Assembly: GCF_018860155.1 (NCBI RefSeq) | Contig: NZ_JAHKNI010000028.1 | Location: forward strand, 1-64,000 | DNA from: Nocardia albiluteola | GTDB taxonomy: Bacteria; Actinomycetota; Actinomycetes; Mycobacteriales; Mycobacteriaceae | DNA: 64,000 bases | Reading direction: 5' to 3' | Shown: positions 26,033 to 34,888 of the stretch, in pieces | Numbering within the stretch: the stretch's first letter is position 1 | Layout: the number at the start of each line of letters is the position of its first letter | The notes under the pieces: generated by a model | What the model was told of the DNA's origin: nothing | Databases searched by the model: none | Seen by the model: only the letters and a program-made list of their open reading frames with translations | Translations under genes and position numbers: made by a program

Positions 26033-27504
26033 ATGCCGCGGGCCATCCCGTATACGCCCATGATCCACAGCACCAACGGAATCACCGCGATGATCAGGGC
26101 GTACTCGAACAGCTCGCTGAGCCGCCGCATGACCGGGGTGATCTCGAGGTGCGGGCCGATGATGCCGAAAACCACCACCGCCGCGGCGAACAGCAGCAGC
26201 AGCCCCACCGCGAGCAGCCGGGCACTCGAATCGCCCAGCGCCACACCGGCCGTGGTGGCGACGAAGGTCACCGCGCCGCCGGCGATCAGCGCCCCGGCCT
26301 GGGTCAGGTCCGCGAACGAGCGCCCGCGCAGGGCCAGGATGATCGAGGCCACCGCGGCCAGCGCGATGCCCGGCCAGTGCGCGCCGCCGAGCGGATCGGC
26401 CGACCCGACCGCGCCGACCACCCCGGCCAGGGTGCATCCGGTCAGCACGCCGGTCTGATATTCGTTGGCCGCCTTGGCCCGTCGCCCCAGGCCGATGGCC
26501 GAGGGCAGGGCGGTGGCGCCGATCGCGCCGATGCCCTCGATCGTGGGGCGCGGCTCGTGGTCGGCCGGGTCGATGGCCCCGCCGGCCGTGGGCACCGGCG
26601 GGACGGGCAGCCGCGCCAGCACGGCCGACAGGCGCGGCACCGAGGAGACCACGACCAGCGCGCCCACCAGGAGCCCGGAGGCGATCTTGGGCAGCGCCGG
26701 ATCCCAGATCATATGCACGGCCGCCGCGATCGCGCCGAATATCGAGACCGTGATGGCCGCCGAGAACAGCGTCGCCGCAACGCCGGTCGCGCGATAGCCC
26801 GCGGTCGCGACCAGCAGGGTCACGCAAAAGCCCAGCAGCACATGCGGACTGCCCAGCGACCCCGGGATGAACAGCGCCCCGGCGGTGAACATCAGCACCA
26901 GCCCGGCCAGTGAGAGCCAGGTGGCCGACAGCGCATCGCCGTAGCGGCGCACCGCGATCGCGGCGGCGACCATCGCGGCGAGGCCGACGCCGAGCGCGAT
27001 GAACGGCGCCGCCAGCCCCTCGCCCTCGGCCCGTCCGCCGGCCAGCAGCAGCATCGCGATCACCGTCGCCACGACGGCGGCGACCAGTCCGGTCCACCGG
27101 GCGGCCTGGGGAGTCCAGCCGCGGAACGAATCCGCCGTCAGCCGCGATACGGCATCGATGACATCGTCGAACAGGGCGGGCGTTTCCTTCGCGCCGACCG
27201 CCCGCAGGACCAGCAGCTCGCCGTCGAAGACCTCGGCCTCGGTCAGGGTGCGGTTCGGCGAGATGGGCTCGCGGCCAAGGCGCGCCAGCGTCCAGTGCTG
27301 GGTCTCGAGCGATCCGGCGTCCTCCTCGGTGTCACCGGGATCGGGATTGCGCGATTCGATGAGTTCGACCAGCTCGCCGATGAAGCTGGCGACGGGTATC
27401 GCGGATGGCAGCCCGACGTCGAGCTGGGTGTTCCCTCCGATGACCGACACGCGGCACAGTTCGGGCTCAGCGGCGGTCCGGCCGCCTGGTGATGGTGTGC
27501 TCAT
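26029..27504 (-). CDS. eccD: EccD, polytopic membrane channel protein of the ESX system
   Basis: The 491-residue protein has a cytosolic ubiquitin-like domain (about 15-105, CRVSVIGGNTQLDVGLP) then eleven hydrophobic segments from residue 135 to 485. EccD forms the inner-membrane barrel of the T7SS core. It is the first gene of the eccD-mycP-eccC operon and diverges from eccA across 27505-27682, where a plus-strand promoter is visible. Confidence 0.95.
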   Translation of the reverse strand: MSTPSPGGRTAAEPELCRVSVIGGNTQLDVGLPSAIPVASFIGELVELIESRNPDPGDTEEDAGSLETQHWTLARLGREPISPNRTLTEAEVFDGELLVLRAVGAKETPALFDDVIDAVSRLTADSFRGWTPQAARWTGLVAAVVATVIAMLLLAGGRAEGEGLAAPFIALGVGLAAMVAAAIAVRRYGDALSATWLSLAGLVLMFTAGALFIPGSLGSPHVLLGFCVTLLVATAGYRATGVAATLFSAAITVSIFGAIAAAVHMIWDPALPKIASGLLVGALVVVSSVPRLSAVLARLPVPPVPTAGGAIDPADHEPRPTIEGIGAIGATALPSAIGLGRRAKAANEYQTGVLTGCTLAGVVGAVGSADPLGGAHWPGIALAAVASIILALRGRSFADLTQAGALIAGGAVTFVATTAGVALGDSSARLLAVGLLLLFAAAVVVFGIIGPHLEITPVMRRLSELFEYALIIAVIPLVLWIMGVYGMARGI

Positions 27505-27599
27505 GAGACAGTCAACCCCGATCCACGGTGACCAACGGTGCTCCGCACGACGATCTGCGTGCTGGCAGAACCACTCTCACCCCGTCAAATGCGTTCACG

Positions 27600-27629
27600 T
27601 TGCAACCTTTCGGCAGCGAACCTTAATCT
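27600..27629 (+). promoter_or_regulatory. Candidate eccA promoter
   Basis: TTGCAA at 27600-27605, an 18-base spacer and TAATCT at 27624-27629 form a plausible vegetative promoter, in a locally AT-richer stretch, with the eccA leader ORF starting about 55 bases later. Spacing and match are good but untested. Confidence 0.55.
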
Positions 27630-27682
27630 ATCCGACAGGAGGGCGGGGCGCGATCGGTAGGCTGGTCAGGAGAGATACTGGA

Positions 27683-27724
27683 ATGGCCCAACTTCTAAGA
27701 AACATCGGGGTTCGACTGTTATGA
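27683..27724 (+). CDS. Thirteen-codon leader ORF overlapping the eccA start
   Basis: ATG 27683 has AGGAGA about ten bases upstream; the frame reads MAQLLRNIGVRLL and stops at TGA 27722-27724, overlapping the eccA ATG (ATGA). eccA has no good Shine-Dalgarno of its own (only GGGG 14 bases away), so translation of eccA is probably coupled to this peptide. It could also be a regulatory leader. Its expression is inferred. Confidence 0.5.
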   Translation: MAQLLRNIGVRLL

Positions 27725-29544
27725 CCGGCAACCGCCAAGCACAGCGCGCCTTCGACGCCGGGGTCCTGTCGCTTGGGCTGACCATCGATGGGCAAGAGGC
27801 GACGCGCGATTTGGACTACGCCAAACTGGCGTTTCAACGTGCCACCGAGTGGGATCCGACGATGTGCGACGCCTGGCTGGGCCTGGCCGCCGCCGGCGAC
27901 ACGTCCCGCGAGGTGCTGCTGAATCTGTACAAGACCAGCGGCACCACGCTCTATCGGGAGCAACGCCGGCTCGGGCTGCAGTCCCGCGCGCTGTCCGGGC
28001 GGTTCGTCACGGGGTTGTACATCGACTATCCGCTGGCCAACTACACCGAGATCTGGTGCGCGCAGGCCGGTCAGCTGATCGCCGACAAGGAGTACGACGA
28101 GGCCGAGCGGGTGCTCGATGAGCTCGCCAATTTCCGGCGCGGACAGGCCCCGGGCCCGGACACCGAGGCCGACAATCGCCTCACGGCGTACCTGCGCGGC
28201 GTCATGCACTACAACTCCCAGCGCTGGCCCGATGTCATGACGGTGCTGGCCGGATCCGCCGAGTGGGACGATCCGTACATGGCCGCCGGTGCGCACGTCA
28301 TGGTCGGCTCGGCCTGCGCCCAGCTGGGCCTGTTCGGCGAGGCCATCCGCCGCATGGAAAAGGCCGAGGAGGGCCCGATCCCGGCCGCCCGCACCACCGC
28401 CATGTTCTGCCGCGGCCTGTGCCTGCGGGAGACGGGCGAGGAGCAGCAGGCGCTGGCGCTGTTCGAGAAGGTGTACTCGCAGGCGCCCGATTTCGCCGCC
28501 AACACCGAGGCGATGCGCGACCGTACCTACCGGATCACGGTCACCTCCAAGGAGACCATCGCCGCGCGCACCGACCGCTGGGATCCCGCCTCCGCGCCCT
28601 CGATGCAGGAGAAGGAGGAGGCCGACAACCAGGACCGCGCGAAGAAGGTGCTGGAGCAGGCTCAGGAGCAGCTCAACCGCCAGATCGGCCTGAAGTCGGT
28701 GAAAACTCAGGTGGCTCGGCTGCAGTCGAGCGCGCAGCTGGCCAAGATCCGCGCCGAGAAGGGCCTGGCGGCCGCCGCGCGCGGCAACCACCTGGCATTC
28801 ACCGGCCCGCCCGGCACCGGTAAGACCACCATCGCCCGCGTGGTCGCCAAGATATATTGTGGCCTCGGCATTCTGAAGACAGACAAGGTCGTCGAGGCCA
28901 AGCGTGTCGACTTCGTCAGCCAGAATCTCGGTGGCACCGCCATCAAGACCGAGGCGGTGATCGACAGCGCCATGGACGGTGTGCTGTTCATCGACGAGGC
29001 GTACACGCTGATCCAGACGGGCCTGTCCGGAGGTGACGCGTTCGGCCGCGAGGCCGTCGACACCCTGCTGGCCCGGATGGAGAACGACCGCGACCGGCTC
29101 GTGGTGATCATCGCCGGATACGACGGCGAAATCGATCGGTTCCTGGCCGCCAACGACGGTCTGGCGTCCCGTTTTTCCAAGCGCCTGCAGTTCCCCTCCT
29201 ACAACGCCGAGGAGCTCGGCCAGATCGGCGGCGTCGTCGCCAAGGCCCGCGACTCCGAATTGTCCACCGAGGCACAGCAGATCCTGGTCACGGTCTGCGA
29301 GCGGCTGTACAACCTGGAGAGCACCGATCAGAGCGGCAACCCCCGCCGCGGCGTCGACCTCGCCGGCAACGGCCGCTTCATCCGCAACGTGATCGAGGCC
29401 GCCGAAGAGGAGCGGGAATTCCGTCTCGCCAACGATGATTCGGTCGATCTCAGCCAGATCGACGAGTCGGCGCTGATGCGCATCGAGGCTCCGGACATGC
29501 ACGCGGCCCTGTCGACCATACTGTCCTCGCTCGGCCTCGCATAG
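27721..29544 (+). CDS. eccA: EccA, cytosolic AAA+ ATPase of the ESX system
   Basis: The 607-residue protein has an N-terminal TPR-like helical half (1-280) and a CbxX/CfqX-type AAA+ domain, with Walker A GPPGTGKTT at 362-370 and Walker B VLFIDEAYTL near 420. EccA is thought to act with EspG and PE-PPE or Esp substrates on the way to the core complex. It is on the plus strand between minus-strand eccD and eccB, separated from eccB by a bidirectional terminator. ATG 27721 is set by the overlap with the leader ORF. Confidence 0.95.
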   Translation: MTGNRQAQRAFDAGVLSLGLTIDGQEATRDLDYAKLAFQRATEWDPTMCDAWLGLAAAGDTSREVLLNLYKTSGTTLYREQRRLGLQSRALSGRFVTGLYIDYPLANYTEIWCAQAGQLIADKEYDEAERVLDELANFRRGQAPGPDTEADNRLTAYLRGVMHYNSQRWPDVMTVLAGSAEWDDPYMAAGAHVMVGSACAQLGLFGEAIRRMEKAEEGPIPAARTTAMFCRGLCLRETGEEQQALALFEKVYSQAPDFAANTEAMRDRTYRITVTSKETIAARTDRWDPASAPSMQEKEEADNQDRAKKVLEQAQEQLNRQIGLKSVKTQVARLQSSAQLAKIRAEKGLAAAARGNHLAFTGPPGTGKTTIARVVAKIYCGLGILKTDKVVEAKRVDFVSQNLGGTAIKTEAVIDSAMDGVLFIDEAYTLIQTGLSGGDAFGREAVDTLLARMENDRDRLVVIIAGYDGEIDRFLAANDGLASRFSKRLQFPSYNAEELGQIGGVVAKARDSELSTEAQQILVTVCERLYNLESTDQSGNPRRGVDLAGNGRFIRNVIEAAEEEREFRLANDDSVDLSQIDESALMRIEAPDMHAALSTILSSLGLA

Positions 29545-29561
29545 CCTGCAGCCCTGAACAA

Positions 29562-29604
29562 CTGAGCCCCTGCGCGACGAACGTCGCACAGGGGCTCAGC
29601 TTTT
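29562..29604. terminator. Bidirectional terminator between eccA and eccB
   Basis: Eleven-base perfect arms (CTGAGCCCCTG / CAGGGGCTCAG) with an inner five-base stem (GCGAC/GTCGC) end in CTTTT on the plus strand. It lies between the convergent stops of eccA and eccB, so it should end both transcripts. Confidence 0.8.
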
Positions 29605-29611
29605 CGTGCCG

Positions 29612-31237
29612 TCAGTTCATGTTCGCCGCCGGGACCGCGTTGGGAGTCGGGATCGGCTGCGGGCGCGCGACCGGGGTGGCCGTCGAGGTCGGGGTGGCCG
29701 ACGGCGTGGACGCGTCCGGGGAGCCGTCGGAGCTGTCGCCGGTGGGCAGGGTGTCGTAACTGGTCAGGGCGTTCTTCTGGGACAGTGTCGGGCCCGGGAT
29801 CAGCTGCCCGACGATCGACCAGGGCGCCAGGTGCGGGGTGCCGCCCAGGCCCAGCATCTTCCCGGTGGCCAGATCCGGTATGCCGAAACGGATTCCGTTG
29901 TCGGTGATGTAGAACAGTCCGTCGCGGCGCAGGCTGCCCGAATCCATCCCGGTGGTCTGCACGTACTCCCCCGTCATCGGCTTGACGTAGACGTTGTCCA
30001 CGTGGTCCGCGGAGCCGGTCGGGCTGGACAGCTTCACCGGTTGGTCGGTGCCCGGCAGCGGCAGGTGGGTGCCGACCAGCAGCCGCACGGTGGCCTTGTC
30101 GGCCGGATTGCTGGAGTCGGTCACCGTCTGCGTCGCCTGCCCGGCGCTCTTGTTCCACGACACGCAGGCCACCGGATCGTCCTCGGCGGAAATGAGTTTC
30201 GGGATCGCGTTGGGGAAGTGCGTGATGGGCAGCGAGGTGATCACCGAAATGCCACCCAGCACATCGGGTGTCACGGCCTTGACCTCACTCATCCCGTGCG
30301 AGTCGGCGTTGCGGATCATCTGCGCGGCGAACGGGCCGATCTTCTGCACGCCATCGGAGAGCACCACGTACATGTCCGGCGGACCGCTGCCGTCCGCGGC
30401 GGCCACCGAAATGACGCCTCCCACAGGCACACTCGACAACTTGCCGGGGCCGGGCGCCCCGGCCTGCGGAATGGTCGGCGGAGCCAGCGGCGGCTCCGGG
30501 TTCGCGACGTCGAGCAGGGCCGTGCCCGTCGGGCGAGCGGGATGGTTGGCCAGGTTCAGCGTGCGCGCGACAACCGTATCGTTGGGATCGATCTCGGAGC
30601 GCTTGCCGTCATACAGCAGGTACTCCTTGTCGCCGTGTTTGACCAGCACCCCCTCGTTGTTTGTCGCGATGCGGGCCTGCGAACCCAGCTGGGGCGGCCC
30701 TGCCACCACGGTCGAGGTGGTGGTCGAGCTGCCGAAGGCGTTGCCGTTCGCCGAGAGGGTGACCGTCTCGCACATCGACCAGTCCGAATGCTGGCCCTGC
30801 GCGGACCCCGGCAGCGCGGCGGGCGCGCCCGGAATCCCCACCAGCGGACCGAGGGTGTACGAGCTCAGCTTGTCGTCCGCCACCGACGTCGGGGTCTCGG
30901 CGCTCCCGGCAATCAGCCTGGCGGAGGCCAGATTCAGCGCCGGATGCAGCGCGGTGGTGCCCGACTGGTCCTTCACGATGACGTACAGCGCGCCGCTGGT
31001 CTTGCCGAGAATAATCCGCGCGTTGCCGATCGAGCCCTGCGGATGGATCAGGGCCAGGATCGCGGCGCCCGCCACCCCGAGGATGCCGAGGATGGCGCCG
31101 ATGATCAGCGAGCGGGACTGCGAGCGCATCGGGTCGTGCAGCATGCGCACGTCCCGGCGGACCATGGCGTGGTCGAGCCGGCGCAGCAGGAATCGATAGC
31201 CGTTGACCTGTGCGCGGGTGGTGAGCTGAGCCGGCAC
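29612..31237 (-). CDS. eccB: EccB, core membrane/periplasmic protein of the ESX system
   Basis: The 541-residue protein has a short cytosolic N-terminus (RAQVNGYRFLLRR, highly conserved), one membrane helix (about 44-64) and a large periplasmic region with repeat domains. Two periplasmic cysteines (WSMCETV and PVACVSW) probably form a disulfide, as in known EccB structures. The C-terminal tail (about 495-541) is Pro/Thr/Ala-rich. GTG 31237 follows GAGGGAG. It diverges from eccE. Confidence 0.95.
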   Translation of the reverse strand: MPAQLTTRAQVNGYRFLLRRLDHAMVRRDVRMLHDPMRSQSRSLIIGAILGILGVAGAAILALIHPQGSIGNARIILGKTSGALYVIVKDQSGTTALHPALNLASARLIAGSAETPTSVADDKLSSYTLGPLVGIPGAPAALPGSAQGQHSDWSMCETVTLSANGNAFGSSTTTSTVVAGPPQLGSQARIATNNEGVLVKHGDKEYLLYDGKRSEIDPNDTVVARTLNLANHPARPTGTALLDVANPEPPLAPPTIPQAGAPGPGKLSSVPVGGVISVAAADGSGPPDMYVVLSDGVQKIGPFAAQMIRNADSHGMSEVKAVTPDVLGGISVITSLPITHFPNAIPKLISAEDDPVACVSWNKSAGQATQTVTDSSNPADKATVRLLVGTHLPLPGTDQPVKLSSPTGSADHVDNVYVKPMTGEYVQTTGMDSGSLRRDGLFYITDNGIRFGIPDLATGKMLGLGGTPHLAPWSIVGQLIPGPTLSQKNALTSYDTLPTGDSSDGSPDASTPSATPTSTATPVARPQPIPTPNAVPAANMN

Positions 31238-31442
31238 TGGATCTCCCTCGAAACGCTAGGTCGTCGCCGCACCCGGTAAAACGGTGCGCCCCTCATGTCA
31301 AAGCCTATGTGGTTGTCCCTGTACCACGCCACTCGCAGCCGGAACAGGTAACGTAATCCGGGAAACCGGCCGATCCCACCACACGGGCGCCGCCGGTTTT
31401 GCACCATATTCTCATGAGCACAGTGGGGAAAGCCCGGTAACG

Positions 31443-33242
31443 ATGACCGAAGAAGCGATCGTCTACACGGGGCCGAATCCTGCCCCCAACGCCGGCGCAC
31501 CGACCGGTGCCCCCGGCCGCGCCCGCACCCCGGTGGCGCTGCACGATCAGGATTTCTGGTTCTTCCGGAATTTTCCGCTGCGGCTGGTCATCCCGGTGCT
31601 GCTGCTGGCCGCGCTGGCGGGCTGGATCGCTATGGCCTTCAAACTGCCCTGGTACTACTGCGTTCCGATCGGCGTGGTCGTCGTGCCGATCGCGCTGGCG
31701 CCGGTACGCCGCCGGCACCCGCGCTCGATCGCCGCGATGATCGCGGGCGCCATGGCCTTTCGCCTCAACAAGTGGCAGCACGATCCGAGCAAGGAGCCGC
31801 CGGAGGCGTTCGACGTGCCGCTGCCCGAGGGCGGCAGCTACGGCGTGCGCTGGGACGACGACCGGCTGATCACCATGCTGCGGATCGAGCCGCCGCCGGA
31901 CTCGATGACCTGGCTGCGCCCGGGTTCGCTGGGCTCGCGCCAGGACCTGCAGCTCAGCGAGATCGCCAGCTGCCTGGGGCAATTCGACATCACACTCGAT
32001 TCGATCGACATCGTCAGCACCGGGGCGCGCACCGCCAGCAACGGCGCGGTGGCCTGGCTCTACGACCGGATCCTGGGCCCGCTGCCCGCGATCGGCCGCC
32101 GCACGGTGTGGCTGGTGTTGCGGCTGGACCCGCTGGCCAACGCCGAGGCGGTGGACAATCGCGGCGGCGGCGGAACGGGCGCGCTGCGGGCGGCCATCAT
32201 CGCCACCCGCCGGGTATCGAATCGTCTTGCGGCACGCAACATTACGGTGTCGGTGCTGACGGCGAGCGAAATCAACAGCGCGGTACGGCAACTCACCCAC
32301 GGCATCAGCCCGGACCAGTTCAAGGAATCCCCGGATACGCTGGAATATCAGGGACTACACCTGACCAGCTACGCGATCGGGCGCGATCTGATCGCCTCTC
32401 CGGGTTTCGCTGACCTGTGGGCCGCGCCCAGCCTGTCCACCACCATCACCGTGCGGCTGCGGCCCATGCCCTCGCGGGCCGGGCGCGAGGAGAACGGCCA
32501 GCCGACCATCTCCCTGCACGCGCTGGTGCGCTTCGACACCATCCGCGAGCCCGCGGAGGCGCCCGTGCCGGGCCTGCGCCGGCTGCCCGGCCAGCAGCTG
32601 CGGGCGCTGCTGGACAGCCTGCCCATCGCCACCCCGCGCGGGGACACCCCCGACGATCACCGCGGTCCGCTGGACGCGCTCAACGGCCTGGTCGTACCCA
32701 CGGCCGGCTGTGGCCAGCTCATCGGCGCCGACCCGACCGGCCGCGGCATCGCGGTGCCGCTGATCGGCGAGGGCACCAGGCATCTGGAGGTCATCGGCAA
32801 GCTCGACCTGGCCCAGCAGGTGGTGCTGCGCGCGATCGCGCTGGGTGCGCACACCGTGGTGCACACGATGCGCCCGGACGCGTGGAACACCATGGTCACG
32901 AACGTCGGCGCGCCGGGCTCGCTGTCGCTGGCGCCGCGCTCCGCGGGCGCCAGCCATCACCCGCCGCTGCCCGCGGTGCAGCCCGGAAGTCCCTATCCCA
33001 CAACGACGGTCGTGGTATTCGACGGCATCACGCCCACCGCCCTGCCCGGCGGTGCGACGATCCTGCACGTGCGCGACGAGAACGGGCCGGAAAGCCCCTT
33101 CGACCCCGATGTCACGCTGTCCCAGGATCCCTCGCAGCCGAATATGATCACCGTGCGCACCGCGACGGATGCGGCGACGGTGCAGATGGTCACCACGCCG
33201 GACGAAATGCAATACATCGGTGAATCACTGGTTATGCGTTAG
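31443..33242 (+). CDS. eccE: EccE, membrane-peripheral component of the ESX core
   Basis: The 599-residue protein has two adjacent membrane helices (about 47-65 and 70-87) and a large soluble domain; the HDQDFWFFRNFPLRL start and the RRHPRS segment after helix 2 match EccE. EccE is present in ESX-1, -2, -3 and -5 but absent from ESX-4, so this locus is of the fuller type. ATG 31443 is used; upstream frame lacks homology. A perfect dyad terminator ends the gene. Confidence 0.88.
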   Translation: MTEEAIVYTGPNPAPNAGAPTGAPGRARTPVALHDQDFWFFRNFPLRLVIPVLLLAALAGWIAMAFKLPWYYCVPIGVVVVPIALAPVRRRHPRSIAAMIAGAMAFRLNKWQHDPSKEPPEAFDVPLPEGGSYGVRWDDDRLITMLRIEPPPDSMTWLRPGSLGSRQDLQLSEIASCLGQFDITLDSIDIVSTGARTASNGAVAWLYDRILGPLPAIGRRTVWLVLRLDPLANAEAVDNRGGGGTGALRAAIIATRRVSNRLAARNITVSVLTASEINSAVRQLTHGISPDQFKESPDTLEYQGLHLTSYAIGRDLIASPGFADLWAAPSLSTTITVRLRPMPSRAGREENGQPTISLHALVRFDTIREPAEAPVPGLRRLPGQQLRALLDSLPIATPRGDTPDDHRGPLDALNGLVVPTAGCGQLIGADPTGRGIAVPLIGEGTRHLEVIGKLDLAQQVVLRAIALGAHTVVHTMRPDAWNTMVTNVGAPGSLSLAPRSAGASHHPPLPAVQPGSPYPTTTVVVFDGITPTALPGGATILHVRDENGPESPFDPDVTLSQDPSQPNMITVRTATDAATVQMVTTPDEMQYIGESLVMR

Positions 33243-33303
33243 CATTTCGTCGCTGTACGGGAAATGAACGCCGGCGATACAATTCGGAGAATTACCGAGA
33301 ACA

Positions 33304-33339
33304 ATTCGGCCGGTCGGGCAGCTGCCCGACCGGCCGAAT
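33304..33339. terminator. Perfect 36-base dyad between eccE and the esx pair
   Basis: The sequence from ATTCGGCCGGTCGGGCAG to CTGCCCGACCGGCCGAAT is an uninterrupted 18-base inverted repeat, centred on CAGCTG, and lies between convergent eccE and the WXG100 genes. There is no clear U-run. A bidirectional terminator is the likely role. Confidence 0.65.
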
Positions 33340-33373
33340 CTGTGTAGTCGTCCTACACGGTCCGGGGACCGCA

Positions 33374-33670
33374 TCAGAAAACGTTGAACCCCTCGCCAAC
33401 CGCGGAGTCCGCCGCCAGCGCGCGGTGCAGCGCGTCCTCGACCGACTGCTGCAGCTGGTTCAGCACCTGCAGCTGGTCGTCGTAGTCGTTGCCCCACTTC
33501 TTGAACACCGCGTCGAAGTTCTGGTTCGCGTTGTCACCCTGGAGGGCGTTGTGGAACTGAGCCGCGTAGCCCTTGAGGTTCTCCGCCTCGGTGTGCAGCG
33601 TGGAGCCCGAGTGCTGCAGGTCGTCGTACAGGGTGTTCATGGTCTGCGGGTCGTAATAGATTTCACCCAT
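33374..33670 (-). CDS. WXG100-like (Esx) protein with atypical W-G turn
   Basis: The 98-residue helical-hairpin protein has the turn KKWGNDYDD, i.e. Trp-Gly-Asn rather than Trp-x-Gly. It is encoded 40 bases downstream of a canonical WXG100 gene, the usual layout for an EsxA/EsxB heterodimer. GGAGG precedes ATG 33670. No Tyr-x-x-x-Asp/Glu export motif is found in it. It is probably the EsxA-like partner. Confidence 0.82.
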   Translation of the reverse strand: MGEIYYDPQTMNTLYDDLQHSGSTLHTEAENLKGYAAQFHNALQGDNANQNFDAVFKKWGNDYDDQLQVLNQLQQSVEDALHRALAADSAVGEGFNVF

Positions 33671-33710
33671 TGATCATTCCTCCGTTCGGCAAGTATCGAA
33701 TTCGCCTGAA

Positions 33711-33989
33711 TCAGGCGTTCTGCTGATCCATCGAGATCAGCTTGTTCAGGCCGTCGTTCACCGCTTTGGTCAGCGCATCGAGATCATTCTCGAGCGTGGT
33801 CGCGGTGTCGTGCCAGTTATTGGTGGCCTTGATGAACGCGCCGTTCGCGTCGCCCTTCCAGCCCGCCTTCGCCGCCTCGGCCGCATCGTCGATCTTCGAG
33901 ATCTCGCTACGGATGGCAGTGATGGACTGCTCGAAATTCTGTGCCAGCGTCTTGACGGCGTCTATATTGGCGCCAACTGCTCCAGCCAT
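33711..33989 (-). CDS. WXG100-family (Esx) protein
   Basis: The 92-residue protein has two helices around GWKGDANGAF (Trp-Lys-Gly, canonical WXG). It should pair with the next gene product and be exported through EccC. It contains no tyrosine at all, so the usual C-terminal YxxxD/E signal is absent here. It starts ATG 33989 with GAGAGG upstream and a stem-loop in its leader. It is the first gene of the pair. Confidence 0.87.
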   Translation of the reverse strand: MAGAVGANIDAVKTLAQNFEQSITAIRSEISKIDDAAEAAKAGWKGDANGAFIKATNNWHDTATTLENDLDALTKAVNDGLNKLISMDQQNA

Positions 33990-34017
33990 TGTTCACAACC
34001 TCTCATCTTGGTTACTT

Positions 34018-34036
34018 ATCGGAGACCGCATCCGAT
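34018..34036 (-). other. Stem-loop in the esx leader
   Basis: ATCGGA and TCCGAT arms with a seven-base loop lie between espG and the esx pair, about 30 bases before the first esx start. It could stabilise the esx transcript or regulate translation. Weak evidence. Confidence 0.35.
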
Positions 34037-34075
34037 CTCCCTCAGAATAAGGGACTTTCGCACATATTTCAGGAC

Positions 34076-34888
34076 TTATTGCCGCAGCCACCTTCCCCCG
34101 GGCAGCAATTCGATCAGCGCCGAAATCGCCTGCGCGACTCGCTGATCCGTGCCCGGTGTGACCGTCGACCACGAGGTCTGGTCGGGTGCGATGCCCGGCG
34201 TTACCACGATCCGGCCGCGGCCGGTGTCGTAGACCGCGATCGCGCCCGGCGCTCGGGTCGTGATGCCCTCGTCATGGTCGTAGGCCACGATCTCGGCATA
34301 GGCATGGCAGGACTCGAAGGCGAGCCCGAGTACGGTGGCCTCGCGGCCCGGCACCCCGAGCGCGAAGCACGCGTCGGCGTAGTCGGCGGCGGTGGTGGCC
34401 TCGTTGAGGCGCTCGCTCAGTTCGTGTGAGTGCGCAGAGAATTCGGTGATCTCGGCGGGTGTGCCGGAGCCCAGCACGCTCAGCAGCGGGCGGGCCAGCG
34501 AAGCGGCCGAACCGTCGGCCCAGACGGACTGCACGTCGAATTCGTCGCCGGTGCGCACCGCGAACGCGTGGTCGTTGCCACGCAGAGCCAGGCAGGCCCG
34601 CACGACGACGGTTGGGGCATCGGGATTCTCGGGGGTGCGGAACGCTCGCACCACCAGTTCACGTTCCGGCTGCGACAGCGTGAACAGCGCCTGCGCCAGC
34701 TCGGGGCTCACCTCGCCGTAGGAGTCGAAGATGCCCGCCGCGGTCAGCCCGGCGACGGTCTCCTCCTGAGCGTTTCGCCACTCGTCGTACGAATCATGCT
34801 GCGGCGCAACGGCCAGGGCCACGGGCAGGGTTTGCACCCCGAGCCGCTCGGCGACCGCGAACAGGCCGTCGTTGGTCAGCGTCGTCAT
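34076..34888 (-). CDS. espG: EspG-family chaperone for PE-PPE substrates (first copy)
   Basis: The 270-residue protein has the family's mixed beta-alpha fold and the C-terminal signature VTPGTDQRVAQAISALIELLP followed by RWLR. EspG binds the tip of PPE proteins in the cytosol and keeps them soluble for export by the matching ESX system. It overlaps the PPE gene stop (TGATG), so chaperone and client are translated together: PE, PPE, EspG. Confidence 0.85.
   Translation of the reverse strand: MTTLTNDGLFAVAERLGVQTLPVALAVAPQHDSYDEWRNAQEETVAGLTAAGIFDSYGEVSPELAQALFTLSQPERELVVRAFRTPENPDAPTVVVRACLALRGNDHAFAVRTGDEFDVQSVWADGSAASLARPLLSVLGSGTPAEITEFSAHSHELSERLNEATTAADYADACFALGVPGREATVLGLAFESCHAYAEIVAYDHDEGITTRAPGAIAVYDTGRGRIVVTPGIAPDQTSWSTVTPGTDQRVAQAISALIELLPGGRWLRQ

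Noticed and set aside
24605..27097. Extended frame upstream of mycP
   Set aside because: The upstream part is an out-of-frame reading of eccD; mycP begins at 26032 with an ATGA overlap.
31273..31301. Possible eccB promoter on the minus strand (TTGACA with 17-base spacer to TACCGG)
   Set aside because: The -10 lacks the needed A/T pattern; too weak to list as a feature.
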